Below the pieces are notes generated by a model. The model ran no database searches. It was not told the origin of the DNA and saw only the letters and a program-made list of their open reading frames with translations. A stretch of DNA of 64,000 nucleotides, taken from Candidatus Poribacteria bacterium (GTDB taxonomy: Bacteria > Poribacteria > WGA-4E > GCA-2687025). Position numbers and translations under genes: made by a program. Shown piece by piece: positions 34,713 through 43,254 of this stretch. Numbering within the stretch: the first letter of the stretch is position 1; each line of letters starts with the position of its first letter. The DNA is taken from assembly GCA_018644665.1 (NCBI GenBank), contig JABGQA010000094.1, forward strand, positions 124,001 to 188,000. The letters run 5' to 3'.

Positions 34713-37132
34713 TAGAGCGGCCGGATCGTGACGGTTACCGGCGTTCCTTTCGGGGGCAGCACGGCAAGATTCGCGCGCAACCCTTGGCCTGTGCCCGACG
34801 CTAGCGGGTGGTTCAGAATCGCGTCGTGGTCGCGGTATGTCGCGATGAGGCTCTGTGTCGCCTCGGCCATGAAGAGCGACCCCTGCATACGGCTTCCGGT
34901 GAAGACCCACGGGGTTTGCGCCATGACGCGCCCCGCGTCGTCGTTGTAGACCAGTTCCTCCGCGCGTCGCCGCTCGGTAGCGCCGTTCCTCTCCCACTCG
35001 ACCCAGATCTCGACCGGATCGCCTCTGGGTGTGCGCGGATCGCCCTGGTGCCGCAGGTTGTTCTCGTATTCGAGACCCAGGCCTAGCATCGCCACCTGCA
35101 AGTGGAGCGGCTCGGCGTCGAGCGCGAGTATCGTCTCGTGCACTTTGCCCAGCGGCGTGGTCGCAAGGTACTCGATGATTCGCGAGGCGGCGAGCACTTT
35201 CCCTGACATCCGTAGTTCACGTAGATTCTGGTCCACGATCACCTCGCGGCCTTCCTCGCCGAAGGCGACCACCCGTGGCGCAATCTGCCGCATCTGCGGC
35301 GCCCGCTCCGTGACCCCGGCGCCCTTCTCCGCGACTGTCAGCGAGACTCCGCCGACGTTGTTGGCCTCGTCCAGTTCCGTCACCGCGCCGTGCGGATCGG
35401 CAGCGACGTACATCTCATGCTCGCCGGCGTAAGCGGCCTGCCAGGACACGGTTGCGGTGGCGTCCGACCGCGTTTCGGAGAACATCACCTGGGTGGTCGC
35501 CACCTCGACCCCGCCGTCCTCGGGGTGACCTCTGTAGACGGCGACATCGACTAGGGAGTCGGCCAGCGGGCTCCCCAGGCTGGCCAGGGTGAACTGGGCC
35601 GCTACGCGCTCGCCAACGGCCGGTGAGGTCGGCGTCAGACGGAGTGATCCCGGCACGACGGACAAGTCGGGAGCTATGGGCTGGGGAACGTACCGCCGGA
35701 GGAACAGAATGCCGAAGCACGTGGCGGCGAACTTCTCCCCATCCGTCTCCTGCCAACGGCCGTCTGGGTGCTGGGTCGCGACGAAGACATCCGCCATGTC
35801 GTCGAACCATCGGTGCCTCGCGACAGTGTCCTGCACGGGGGGTGTGTCCATGGCACGCTGCACGGAAAGGAGGAAGTAGTAGTGCCAGTGGAACGACCCG
35901 GGGTTGCTTGTCACGGTATAGCGGGCGTCTAACCACTCCATGCCGCGCTGGAAGTCCGGGTCGGTGATTGGCACACCCATCATCTTCAGCGCCATCAAGC
36001 CCGTCCCGGTCATGCTGCCGTAGGGCCCCTCGGCCCACGGGCTCTCGATCAGGTTGTAGTTCCAGCCGCCTGCGGTGTGCTGAGTGCTCCTGACCCATCG
36101 CTCCGCCTTCTTCCACGCCACCGGGTCGATCTCGACGCCCCACTGCTTGGCGGTGTACAGGGCGTACGTGGCGTACTGCATATGCGCTCCGTCACCAGTG
36201 AGGCTGTACCCCCACCCGCCGTCGTCACGCGGGTCCCCTCCGTTGTCGGTGCGCAACTGCTTCTCCACGAGCCTATCCGTGGAGAACTGCACGCGATCGA
36301 AGTACCTGTCGTGATCTCCTGTCGCCACCAGGGCCAGGATGATGACGGACAGGTCGTACACGTCGAAGATATTCCAGTCCCTCGCCCACAGGTACTCGAA
36401 GGCGGACACGATCGCCGGATCCGATGGGTCGACACCGGCGCCCATCAGTGTCAGGAGCGCCAACGACGTCGCCGCTGGTCCCCCTTCTGTGGGGCTCCAC
36501 GCCGGGGACGGCTTCTTGTTTATGGGCAGACCGGACAGGCTGAGGCTGCATATCACGCACGCCGGGACGATGGCGGGGTTCTCCATGCCATCCTGCGGGC
36601 ACTTGACGACGAGTTCGCCCTGTTGACTACGTACCCAATGCACCGCCCGGTCGATCGAACCCTGGATCTCCGCGGGCGTGGCTCGCGGGAACTCCCTAGG
36701 CGTGGCCACGAGCAACCGAGTCGCCTCATTGTTGTCGCTATTGTCCTCGCGGTACCCGGCCGCCTCCGGTTCCGGGTTGGCGATGGCGTGGATGTTCCAC
36801 CTCCCCGCCCGAGGTCGGAACTGTGCTCGGATAACGTCCTTCTCCCCCACCCCAAGGCCGGGGACAGACTCGCGGGCCTGTATCTGGAGCGCGCCCTGAG
36901 CGGGGTCGTCCTCGAAGAACCACACGTCCACGTCGTAATTGTCCGTTAGAGCATCTGGGCCGAGGTTCGTCACGACCGCCGTGAGCGTGACCGCGTCGCC
37001 TTCCTGCGGGGTCTCGTTCGAGAACCGTATCTCCGTGATCGCGAGGTCCACCTGCGCCCAGGCGGGCAAGCTAAGCCCGACCGCGAGCAGACAGCAAGTC
37101 CGTAGCACCCGGCCCGATCGTCGTGCGCGCAT
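34712..37132 (-). CDS. Secreted CARDB / terpenoid-cyclase-toroid / CARDB / YdjY-like fusion protein
   Basis: An 806-aa exported protein; ATG at 37132 has GGGAG upstream and opens a signal peptide (RVLRTCCLLAVGLSLPAWAQ). Domain order by eye: a CARDB beta domain (about 30-140: VDLAITEIRFSNETPQEGD, REDNSDNNEATRLLV), then a prenyltransferase/squalene-cyclase-like alpha-alpha toroid (about 150-480) with repeats such as DDGGWGYSLTGDG, HTAGGWNYN and PDGRWQETDG. A second CARDB domain (about 490-610) and a C-terminal YdjY-like domain (VIVDQNLRELRMSGKV; LGKVHETILALDAEPLHLQVAMLGLG) complete it. The toroid lacks a DxDD cyclase motif, so it is probably a binding rather than cyclising module. Confidence 0.85.
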   Translation of the reverse strand: MRARRSGRVLRTCCLLAVGLSLPAWAQVDLAITEIRFSNETPQEGDAVTLTAVVTNLGPDALTDNYDVDVWFFEDDPAQGALQIQARESVPGLGVGEKDVIRAQFRPRAGRWNIHAIANPEPEAAGYREDNSDNNEATRLLVATPREFPRATPAEIQGSIDRAVHWVRSQQGELVVKCPQDGMENPAIVPACVICSLSLSGLPINKKPSPAWSPTEGGPAATSLALLTLMGAGVDPSDPAIVSAFEYLWARDWNIFDVYDLSVIILALVATGDHDRYFDRVQFSTDRLVEKQLRTDNGGDPRDDGGWGYSLTGDGAHMQYATYALYTAKQWGVEIDPVAWKKAERWVRSTQHTAGGWNYNLIESPWAEGPYGSMTGTGLMALKMMGVPITDPDFQRGMEWLDARYTVTSNPGSFHWHYYFLLSVQRAMDTPPVQDTVARHRWFDDMADVFVATQHPDGRWQETDGEKFAATCFGILFLRRYVPQPIAPDLSVVPGSLRLTPTSPAVGERVAAQFTLASLGSPLADSLVDVAVYRGHPEDGGVEVATTQVMFSETRSDATATVSWQAAYAGEHEMYVAADPHGAVTELDEANNVGGVSLTVAEKGAGVTERAPQMRQIAPRVVAFGEEGREVIVDQNLRELRMSGKVLAASRIIEYLATTPLGKVHETILALDAEPLHLQVAMLGLGLEYENNLRHQGDPRTPRGDPVEIWVEWERNGATERRRAEELVYNDDAGRVMAQTPWVFTGSRMQGSLFMAEATQSLIATYRDHDAILNHPLASGTGQGLRANLAVLPPKGTPVTVTIRPL

Positions 37133-37430
37133 GTCCGCTAACTCCCACAAGACGTCCGCCGCCGTCCGAGCGTTCACCGTTCCAACCGTACGCACAATGG
37201 ATGCCAACATAGAGCTGAGTCCCCTCGCCGTCGGCCCCCCCGCGTGTCGGAAGGATGGACCACAGGGTGTGCACGCGTGCCCACCGCGGGTGTCGTCGCC
37301 CCCGTCGCTATACTACGGCATTGCGCGGGCCGGCAGGAATGACGCGTCTCCCGCCCGCCGGGGCCGCGTTACGTCAGGACGCCTCACGAGCTATCCTCAA
37401 CCTCAACGGCGGAATCAGAGGAGGGTGGAT

Positions 37431-38109
37431 ATGCGTGTTTTGGGGTCCCTCGTTTGCGTTGTTACCTGCGCGAGCGCCTCGGCGTGGGCGGCGCCACTCC
37501 TCTACCCGCCCTTCGAGGAAGGGAGCGGGAAGACCGCCGCAGATCACAGTGGGAATGGCGCGGACGCGGAGCCAGTCGGGAGCGCGGACTGGGTCGAACG
37601 ACCCGGCCGGGGCTCGGCCGTGGAACTCGAGGAGGTGGCGTGGGGTGAGATGCCGCACCACGACAGGTTCCATCTTGCTGAGTCGATGACCGTCGCCTGC
37701 TGGGGGCAATTTGACGGTGACTTCGGCGACCACCAGATCGCGATCGGGAGGGACCCGTGTAGGGCCGGGGGAATACGCCCTACTGCCGGATATCGAGGAC
37801 AGAAGGCTGTTCCAAGCCAACGACCTGCTGGAGGGGTGCGACGACGAACCCCGCGGCCCCGATGCCCGTGACGGGGTGGCATCACCTCGCCGGCGCCCGC
37901 GACGGTATCTTCCCGGGCATCTACATCGCCGGTCTGCTCCGGGATGATCCCGACGAGTCAGGCTTCCCGGTGAAGATCCTGTGTGAGGGTGACATTCTCA
38001 CGAACGACGACCCCATACACCTCGCGTCGCGCGCGGCACCACCCGCTGGACGATGGGCGCGTACGATGATGACGCGGTGACGGACGTCTACTCGTCGGCG
38101 ATGCAGTAG
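37431..38109 (+). pseudogene. LamG/concanavalin-like lectin domain protein, frameshifted
   Basis: A secreted LamG-type protein broken by at least three frame changes. Frame of 37431 gives a signal peptide (MRVLGSLVCVVTCASASAWA) and typical LamG sequence ADHSGNGADAEPVGSADWVE, then MTVACWGQFDGDFGDHQIAIGRD. Near 37755 the sense continues in the next frame (VGPGEYALLPDIEDRRLFQA). Near 37860 it shifts again (MPVTGWHHLAGARDGIFPGI and SGFPVKILCEGDILTNDDPI). Near 38030 it shifts a third time to RGTTRWTMGAYDDDAVTDVY, ending SSAMQ and TAG. The ATG has GAGGAGGG upstream. The 298-bp gap before it contains no gene. The end overlaps the convergent PQQ gene by 22 bp. Sequencing indels are an alternative explanation. 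Confidence 0.8.
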
Positions 38110-39362
38110 AGGTACTCGTGCCCGCGAAGGTAGATCTCGCCGTCCACGAGCGCTGGCGTCGCGCTGAACCGGTCGTCGAGGACGTTCGTCGCCAGCACGC
38201 TGAATGTGTCGCCGTCTTGGAGCACGACGGTGTTGCCGTCACGATCCGCCAGATACACGCGCCCATCCGCCGCCACCGGCGACGAGTACACTTCTCGCAC
38301 GCCCTCCAAACGCTGAGCGGGATACAGCGAATCGCCCGTCGCGGAATCCACCGCCGACAGGATGCCGTTGTTCCCCTTCACGTAATACAGGGTGCCGTCG
38401 TACAGAAGCGGCGAGGGCACGTAGGGCGTGTCGCGATCCCTGCTCCACACGACCGCGTCGGTGTTGGTGATGTCGCCCGCGGCGCGGCTGAGGTCGATGG
38501 CCACGAGCGCGCTGCCACGGAACCCGCTCATTACGTAGACCACGCCTTCGGCGTGGACTGGGCTGGGGATCGCGTTGGTCGTCATGCCCGCGCACTGCCA
38601 CAGCAGTGACCCATCCGCCAGGTCGTAGCTCATAATGAGGTTCGAGGCGTTCACGACGACTTGCACCGTGCCATCGTGCTCGACAACCAACGGCGTGTTC
38701 CATGACGTGGCCTCGTCGCGCTCGTTCCGCCACATCTCGTCCCCGGTTCCGGTGTCGAGCGCAACGATGAACGACTCGCCCTCGTGGTCCCACGGTACGA
38801 CAAGTCGGTCGCCGTGCAGCGCCGGGGACGCGCCTTCGCCGAATTCGTTCCGCGTACGCATGTCGCCGAGGTCTACTTCCCACTGCAACTCGCCGTCCAT
38901 GTCATAGCAATACACGCCCTGCGACCCGAACGAGGCGTAGAGGCGCTCGCCGTCGGTTATGGCCGAGCCGGACGCCCGAGTGCTCGTGCCGTGGATGCCC
39001 TCGTGAGGGGGCTCCTCCCGCGCCACGCGCTCCCACAGCCTGGAGCCATCCTGCCGGCTCAGAGCGAGGACGGTATACTGCACCTTCGACGCGTCCGCCG
39101 ACGATTCCACAGCGCTCAGCAGGTAGATCCTGTCGCCCCAAACGATGGGCGAGGCGTGCCCAGCGCCCGGCGCGGAGATCTTCCACCGGACGTTCTTGTC
39201 TTCCGCCCACTCGACGGGTGGGGTGGCGTAGGGCGCTACGCCACTTGCCGCGGGACCGCGCCACTGCGGCCAGTTGCGCTCGGAGTCGGTGGTTGCGCCA
39301 GACGCAGGCGTCGTCGAGAGGGCCGCCACGCACACAAGTGCGGCGACAACGGCACGGTACAT
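38088..39362 (-). CDS. PQQ-like beta-propeller repeat protein, exported
   Basis: A 424-aa protein with a signal peptide (MYRAVVAALVCVAALSTTPASG) and an eight-bladed-type PQQ propeller lacking dehydrogenase active-site sequence. It starts NWPQWRGPAASGVAP, as in many Planctomycetota and Poribacteria proteins. Repeats are seen as SPIVWGDRIYLLSAVE, GSAITDGERLYASFGSQG, GVVYVMSGFRGSALVAIDL, DGTLYYVKGNNGILSAVDSATGD and DGRVYLADRDGNTVVLQDG. It is probably a periplasmic or extracellular scaffold or ligand-binding protein. The function is not otherwise predictable. Confidence 0.91.
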   Translation of the reverse strand: MYRAVVAALVCVAALSTTPASGATTDSERNWPQWRGPAASGVAPYATPPVEWAEDKNVRWKISAPGAGHASPIVWGDRIYLLSAVESSADASKVQYTVLALSRQDGSRLWERVAREEPPHEGIHGTSTRASGSAITDGERLYASFGSQGVYCYDMDGELQWEVDLGDMRTRNEFGEGASPALHGDRLVVPWDHEGESFIVALDTGTGDEMWRNERDEATSWNTPLVVEHDGTVQVVVNASNLIMSYDLADGSLLWQCAGMTTNAIPSPVHAEGVVYVMSGFRGSALVAIDLSRAAGDITNTDAVVWSRDRDTPYVPSPLLYDGTLYYVKGNNGILSAVDSATGDSLYPAQRLEGVREVYSSPVAADGRVYLADRDGNTVVLQDGDTFSVLATNVLDDRFSATPALVDGEIYLRGHEYLYCIADE

Positions 39363-39461
39363 AAGCTATTCCTGTCTTATCCTCTGGGGACGCCAACGCG
39401 GCCATGGCGTCCGTGCGCTACAGCATAGGTGAAGCTTGCGGGGGCGGGCAAACGGCGTTGC

Positions 39462-39920
39462 CTACGCGTACGTGTCCATGAGGCCGGACAACTCTGAGTG
39501 CGCGAGGTACGGCCGGAACGCATCGTCGTTCTGGACTGCTTCGACGAGGTACGAGACAGACCCATCGGTCGCGGCGATCTCGAAGGCCCGCCGCATGAAG
39601 GTCACCGCAGGGCCCACCTGGCCGTGCTCCAGAGCCACCGCCGCGGCGTTGAAATGCGCGGGGCCATCGCCGTCGGGTAGGGCGGTCAGCGCTGCGAAGT
39701 CCGGCCGGTCACGGAGGGGCGCGGTGCGCTCGTCAACGAGGGCATTCGGTATCCACATGGGCTCGGCCGCAAGGGCCTCGGCGAGGGTTGCCATGGCGAG
39801 ATCGGCATCGCCGTCGGCCGCGTAGCTCTTCACGAGGTCGGCGATCACGTTCCACATGCGCAGCGCATCCACGGGTGTCCCCACGGCGGGTCGGGCGCCC
39901 GACGCGGGAGTTAGCAGCAA
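39462..39920 (-). CDS. Small TPR-like protein of unknown function
   Basis: A 152-aa Ala-rich helical protein with repeated helix pairs (MWNVIADLVKSYAADGDADLAMATLAEALAAEP; FNAAAVALEHGQVGPAVTFMRRAFEIAATDG) resembling TPR units. It has no signal peptide or catalytic motif. The TTG start at 39920 lies ten bases inside the upstream DCC gene; GTG codons or an ATG further in (MWNVIADL) are possible alternatives. The coupling suggests a functional link with the thiol-oxidoreductase-like neighbour, but none is known. Confidence 0.62.
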   Translation of the reverse strand: MLLTPASGARPAVGTPVDALRMWNVIADLVKSYAADGDADLAMATLAEALAAEPMWIPNALVDERTAPLRDRPDFAALTALPDGDGPAHFNAAAVALEHGQVGPAVTFMRRAFEIAATDGSVSYLVEAVQNDDAFRPYLAHSELSGLMDTYA

Positions 39921-40351
39921 CGCGCACCGCGGCGCCGTCCGCGCGGCAACAGTCGGTAGGCGGTCCCAATCGCACGACCCACCGCGGGGAGTCGCAGGAA
40001 GCGACGTCTTCGCTCGCCTGCCGTAAGCGCGGAGACGACCATCCCCACCGCGTCGGCGCCCGAGCTGACCAGTGCCTCTGGATGACGGAGGTCAACCGCG
40101 TGGACATCCGCTTGTGCGGTGGCCGGGTCTATCGCGAAGCGGCCCAACACAGCGGCCTCCTGAAGCGGGCGGAACGCGAGCCTCCGGCCCGCATCGCGCG
40201 CGGCAAGCCACCCCACGAGCCGACGACAGAACGCGCACTCGGCATCGAACAGAACGAGCACCACCGCGGCGCCTGGTTGAAGCGGATCACGACCGCCGTC
40301 TCGGCGTGTCAGCGAAGGCGGCCGGGGGGCAAGTGGCCGTTGAGATCGCAT
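39911..40351 (-). CDS. DCC family thiol-disulfide oxidoreductase (DUF393)
   Basis: A 146-aa or shorter protein of the DCC/DUF393 family. The hallmark FDAECAFCRRLVGWLAARD carries the CxxC pair within the usual D-x-x-C-x-x-C pattern. The next conserved section, FRPLQEAAVLGRF, then DAVGMVVSALTAGERRRRFLRLPAVG, also fits. The first 29 residues are proline/arginine-rich and unlike the family, so a GTG at 40264 or 40261 (VVLVLFDAEC) is a likely true start. The tail ends RGARCC. A redox role is inferred from the family. Confidence 0.8.
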   Translation of the reverse strand: MRSQRPLAPRPPSLTRRDGGRDPLQPGAAVVLVLFDAECAFCRRLVGWLAARDAGRRLAFRPLQEAAVLGRFAIDPATAQADVHAVDLRHPEALVSSGADAVGMVVSALTAGERRRRFLRLPAVGRAIGTAYRLLPRGRRRGARCC

Positions 40352-40600
40352 ACCGCGTATGATATGCTGTTTCCGGCGCGTGATGCACGTCTGCGGATTA
40401 CGCCGGGCCGCCGCACGACAGGGCCGCGAACCCGGCGCTGGTAGATCGCGCCTGGTTGGGCCGCTACTTACACACCGCCTGACTAGCGACGGCGACTGCG
40501 CATTCCGTGAAGCGCAGGTAGCCTACCTGTATCTATGTTGCCGCGGGCGGCGCACCGAGGCTGGGCGCCCTGTTCCACCGGTCGAGGGAGTGTGTGGCAC

Positions 40601-41557
40601 GTGATAGTTACACTGTGGGGAGTGCGCGGTTCGGTGCCCACTCCGATGACCAGCGATGAATACCAAGACAAGCTGAAGCGTGTGCTGGGGCAGGCCGACG
40701 GGGCGGACCTCTCGGACGACGACAAAATTGAGGCGTTCATCGAGACGATGCCGCGCGAAGACGGCGGCGTCGTCGGTGGCAACACAACGTGTGTGCAAGT
40801 CAGCGACGGCGAGACGACGATAGTCTGTGACGCCGGGTCGGGAATCCGTCCTCTGGGCCAGAAGCTGATGGGCTCCGAGTTCGGCAAGGGGCAGGGCGAG
40901 GCGCATATCCTGTTTTCGCACCACCACCACGACCATACGAATGGCTTCCCATTCTTCGTTCCGGCTTACATCCCTGGCAACGAGATACACTTCTACGGCG
41001 TGCACGATGCCCTCGAGGAACGGATGGTCGGCCTCCAGGTGCGCGAATACTTCCCCGTGCCGTTCCACGTCATGGGATCGCAGAAACACTTCCACCAGAT
41101 CGAAGCCGACGTGCCGTTCACAATCGGGGAATTCGAGATAACCCCGACGCAGTTGAACCACCCCGGGCACTCGTACGGCTACCGCTTCCACTGGCGCGAC
41201 AAGGTCTTCGTCTTCGCCTCGGACTCCGAGTACAAGAACCCGAGCGAGGAGGAATACGAGCACTACATCGACTTCATGAGCAACGCGGACCTGCTCTACT
41301 TCGACGGTCAGTATTCGCTCGTCGAGGCGTTCATCAAGGAAGACTGGGGTCACTCGTCGGCGATGGCGGGCGTCGATTTCGCCGTGCGCTCGAACGTCAA
41401 GCAGATAGTTATCGGTCACCACGACCCCGTGTACGCCGATGTGACGATCCTGGAGATGCAGCAGGACGCGATCTTCTACCGCGAATTCAATTATCCCGAT
41501 GCGGAGCTGGAGATCGGGGCGGCCTTCGAGGGCGATACGTTCGATCTGTCAGATTAG
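40601..41557 (+). CDS. MBL fold metallo-hydrolase (phosphodiesterase-like)
   Basis: Metallo-beta-lactamase-fold hydrolase of 318 aa, related to proteins starting with TLWGVRGSVPTP, often annotated as cyclic-nucleotide phosphodiesterase-like. Metal ligands are seen in FSHHHHDHTNG (HxHxDH), NHPGHSYG, FASDSE and GHHDP, and WGHSSAMAG is a further motif. GTG at 40601 with GAGGGAG about ten bases upstream is chosen because it opens right at the family's N-terminus; the track start at 40535 is not convincing. No signal peptide is present. A rubredoxin-like gene follows 60 bp downstream. Confidence 0.91.
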   Translation: MIVTLWGVRGSVPTPMTSDEYQDKLKRVLGQADGADLSDDDKIEAFIETMPREDGGVVGGNTTCVQVSDGETTIVCDAGSGIRPLGQKLMGSEFGKGQGEAHILFSHHHHDHTNGFPFFVPAYIPGNEIHFYGVHDALEERMVGLQVREYFPVPFHVMGSQKHFHQIEADVPFTIGEFEITPTQLNHPGHSYGYRFHWRDKVFVFASDSEYKNPSEEEYEHYIDFMSNADLLYFDGQYSLVEAFIKEDWGHSSAMAGVDFAVRSNVKQIVIGHHDPVYADVTILEMQQDAIFYREFNYPDAELEIGAAFEGDTFDLSD

Positions 41558-41617
41558 GCCGCGCGGGGCGTCCAACGTTGCGAGTCGGGCGGCCTGCCAC
41601 GGATAGGGAGTGACCTG

Positions 41618-41878
41618 ATGTACGTATGCAGTGCCTGCGGCTATCTGTTCGAGGACGTCGACAACGCGGACGACCTGCCGGACGAGTGTCCCGCGTGCAC
41701 CGCTGACCCCGACAAGTTCGTGGGCTACGACAGTAGCCTCGAGCCGTGGGTGAAGAAGGCCGTCGCCGCGCATGTCATGTTCCCGGACGAAGACGGGGCC
41801 GACCTGCGAGCTACGAACTCCGCGCTGTCCAGTCACATACGCTTTGCGGTCGCCGGCGCGACGAAGAAGGGCGGCTGA
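41618..41878 (+). CDS. Rubredoxin-like protein
   Basis: An 86-aa cytoplasmic protein with an N-terminal rubredoxin-type iron site: YVCSACGYLFED, then DECPACTADPDKFVGYD, giving two Cys pairs (CxxC, CxxC). About 40 C-terminal residues follow without recognisable features (VKKAVAAHVMFPDEDG). It may act as an electron carrier or resemble the rubredoxin-like tail of rubrerythrins. The ferritin-like diiron domain of rubrerythrin is absent. It could serve one of the nearby oxygenases, but no partner is demonstrated. Confidence 0.82.
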   Translation: MYVCSACGYLFEDVDNADDLPDECPACTADPDKFVGYDSSLEPWVKKAVAAHVMFPDEDGADLRATNSALSSHIRFAVAGATKKGG

Positions 41879-41945
41879 GTGCCGCCTGGCAACGGCAGGT
41901 AGGGCCGGCGTCGTGCGCCGCGCTGTGGCTCGCGCTCGGAGGGCC

Positions 41946-42434
41946 GTGATCCCGGCGATGTCGGCGATCGTGGCGATCGGTTTTCTCGCCGGATGCGCGG
42001 TGTCGACGTCTCGCCCGCCCGTGATGTACGCCACTGGCCAGGTAATGCGCATCGCGGCCCCCAGTATTGAGAGTGATCTCGGCACGCTGAACGGCGTCCA
42101 GCCTGGCTCAGCCCTCCTTGTCCTCGACGTTCTCGACGAGCAGCTAGATCCCCAGACCGGCGAGCTAACACGCGTTCGTCTGGGGCCGGTGGGTGTCCTG
42201 GCTGTCGAGGTGGCGACTCCCGGCCGGTGCGTTGCGCGTGCGGCGGCCGGAGCCGCCGATATCCTGCCCGGGCACTATGTGCGTCTCGTGGATCGACGCG
42301 AAATCCCCACGGAGCCGTGGTGGGAGGACGCGCCTGCCTGGTGGCGCTCTATTAGCAACCGCAACGCGATCGTCGGGGCCGACCGGTCCCTCCCGTTCTA
42401 CCACGGGAAGAGCAAGCGAAACCGCGCCGAGTAG
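41946..42434 (+). CDS. Predicted lipoprotein
   Basis: A 162-aa protein starting at GTG 41946 with a type II signal peptide (MIPAMSAIVAIGFLAGC). The mature protein contains VMYATGQVMRIAAPSIESDLG, then LLVLDVLDEQLDPQTGELTRV and HYVRLVDRREIPTEPWWED, predicted mainly beta. I do not recognise a family. The upstream part of the track ORF (41772-41945) overlaps the rubredoxin gene in another frame and is not part of it. Surface or periplasmic location is inferred. Confidence 0.72.
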   Translation: MIPAMSAIVAIGFLAGCAVSTSRPPVMYATGQVMRIAAPSIESDLGTLNGVQPGSALLVLDVLDEQLDPQTGELTRVRLGPVGVLAVEVATPGRCVARAAAGAADILPGHYVRLVDRREIPTEPWWEDAPAWWRSISNRNAIVGADRSLPFYHGKSKRNRAE

Positions 42435-42452
42435 GCGGCGCGAGGAGCCCGC

Positions 42453-43205
42453 GTGATGACGGATGAGCAGCGATATGTCTTCGATCTCAAGGGCTACCTA
42501 CTCCTGCCGGGTGTGTTGAGTGGAGCCGAGGTCGCCGCCCTGAAGGCACAGATCACGGCGATTCGGGAGGAACCGGAGTCCCTCCCGCCGCACGAACGTG
42601 GTATGCCCGGGGGCGCGGCGTCACAGCTCATCGACCACCCAGTCGTGATGGACATTCTGGGTGAAATCCTCGGCGAGGTGCGGATGGAGTCGAGTTGGTT
42701 CGCGTACCGTGAGAAGGGACAGGACGGCCCTCCGCCGCACGGTGGCACGCGCAACGTGAACCCCAACTTCAGCTACCAATGCGTCAACGGGAAGATCTAC
42801 TCCGCGCTCACTCGTGTTGTGTTCGAGCTGAACGAGGTCCGCCACGGCGAGGGCGGGACGCAAGTCGTGCCGGGTAGCCACAAGGCGAACTTCTCGCCGA
42901 CCGACAGTCTCAACGACTTCGATTCTGGAGTCTGGGAGACGTATAGCTGTCCGCCCGGCTCGATGATCGTCTTCACGGAGAACCTGCGCCACTCGGGCGA
43001 CGTGTGGAAGAACGCCGAGTGGCCGCGTTGCGCGATCTTCAACTGCTACAACTACGTCGGCGCGCAGTTCCACCATCCCTCGGTCCCGCAGCACATCATC
43101 GACGGCTTGCCGCCGGAGAAGCAGGCGTTCTTCCGCGATGTCTGGGTCTGGAATCAGGGCGGGCCCGACAACGGCAAGAACACGCGGTACACCGAAACGT
43201 CCTAG
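42453..43205 (+). CDS. Phytanoyl-CoA dioxygenase (PhyH) family protein with HxG in place of HxD
   Basis: Non-heme Fe(II)/2-oxoglutarate oxygenase family member, 250 aa. The fold is supported by GYLLLPGVLSGAEVAALK, GGTQVVPGSHKANF and the distal metal His/2OG Arg in TENLRHSGDVWKNAEWPR (His180, Arg192). At the facial-triad position the protein has PPPHGGTRN, so the Asp of HxD is replaced by Gly (H96-G97-G98). In 2OG-dependent halogenases, loss of this Asp leaves room for a halide. Here it could mean halogenase-like chemistry, altered metal binding or simply a divergent subfamily. It starts 18 bp after the lipoprotein gene. Confidence 0.88.
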   Translation: MMTDEQRYVFDLKGYLLLPGVLSGAEVAALKAQITAIREEPESLPPHERGMPGGAASQLIDHPVVMDILGEILGEVRMESSWFAYREKGQDGPPPHGGTRNVNPNFSYQCVNGKIYSALTRVVFELNEVRHGEGGTQVVPGSHKANFSPTDSLNDFDSGVWETYSCPPGSMIVFTENLRHSGDVWKNAEWPRCAIFNCYNYVGAQFHHPSVPQHIIDGLPPEKQAFFRDVWVWNQGGPDNGKNTRYTETS

Positions 43206-43254
43206 GCACGCGCTGGCTTCGTCCACGCATTCGCCGTCCGACCGCCGTGCGGCG

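Noticed and set aside
37309-37314. TATACT upstream of the LamG pseudogene as a promoter
   Set aside because: No recognisable -35 and over 100 bp from the start.
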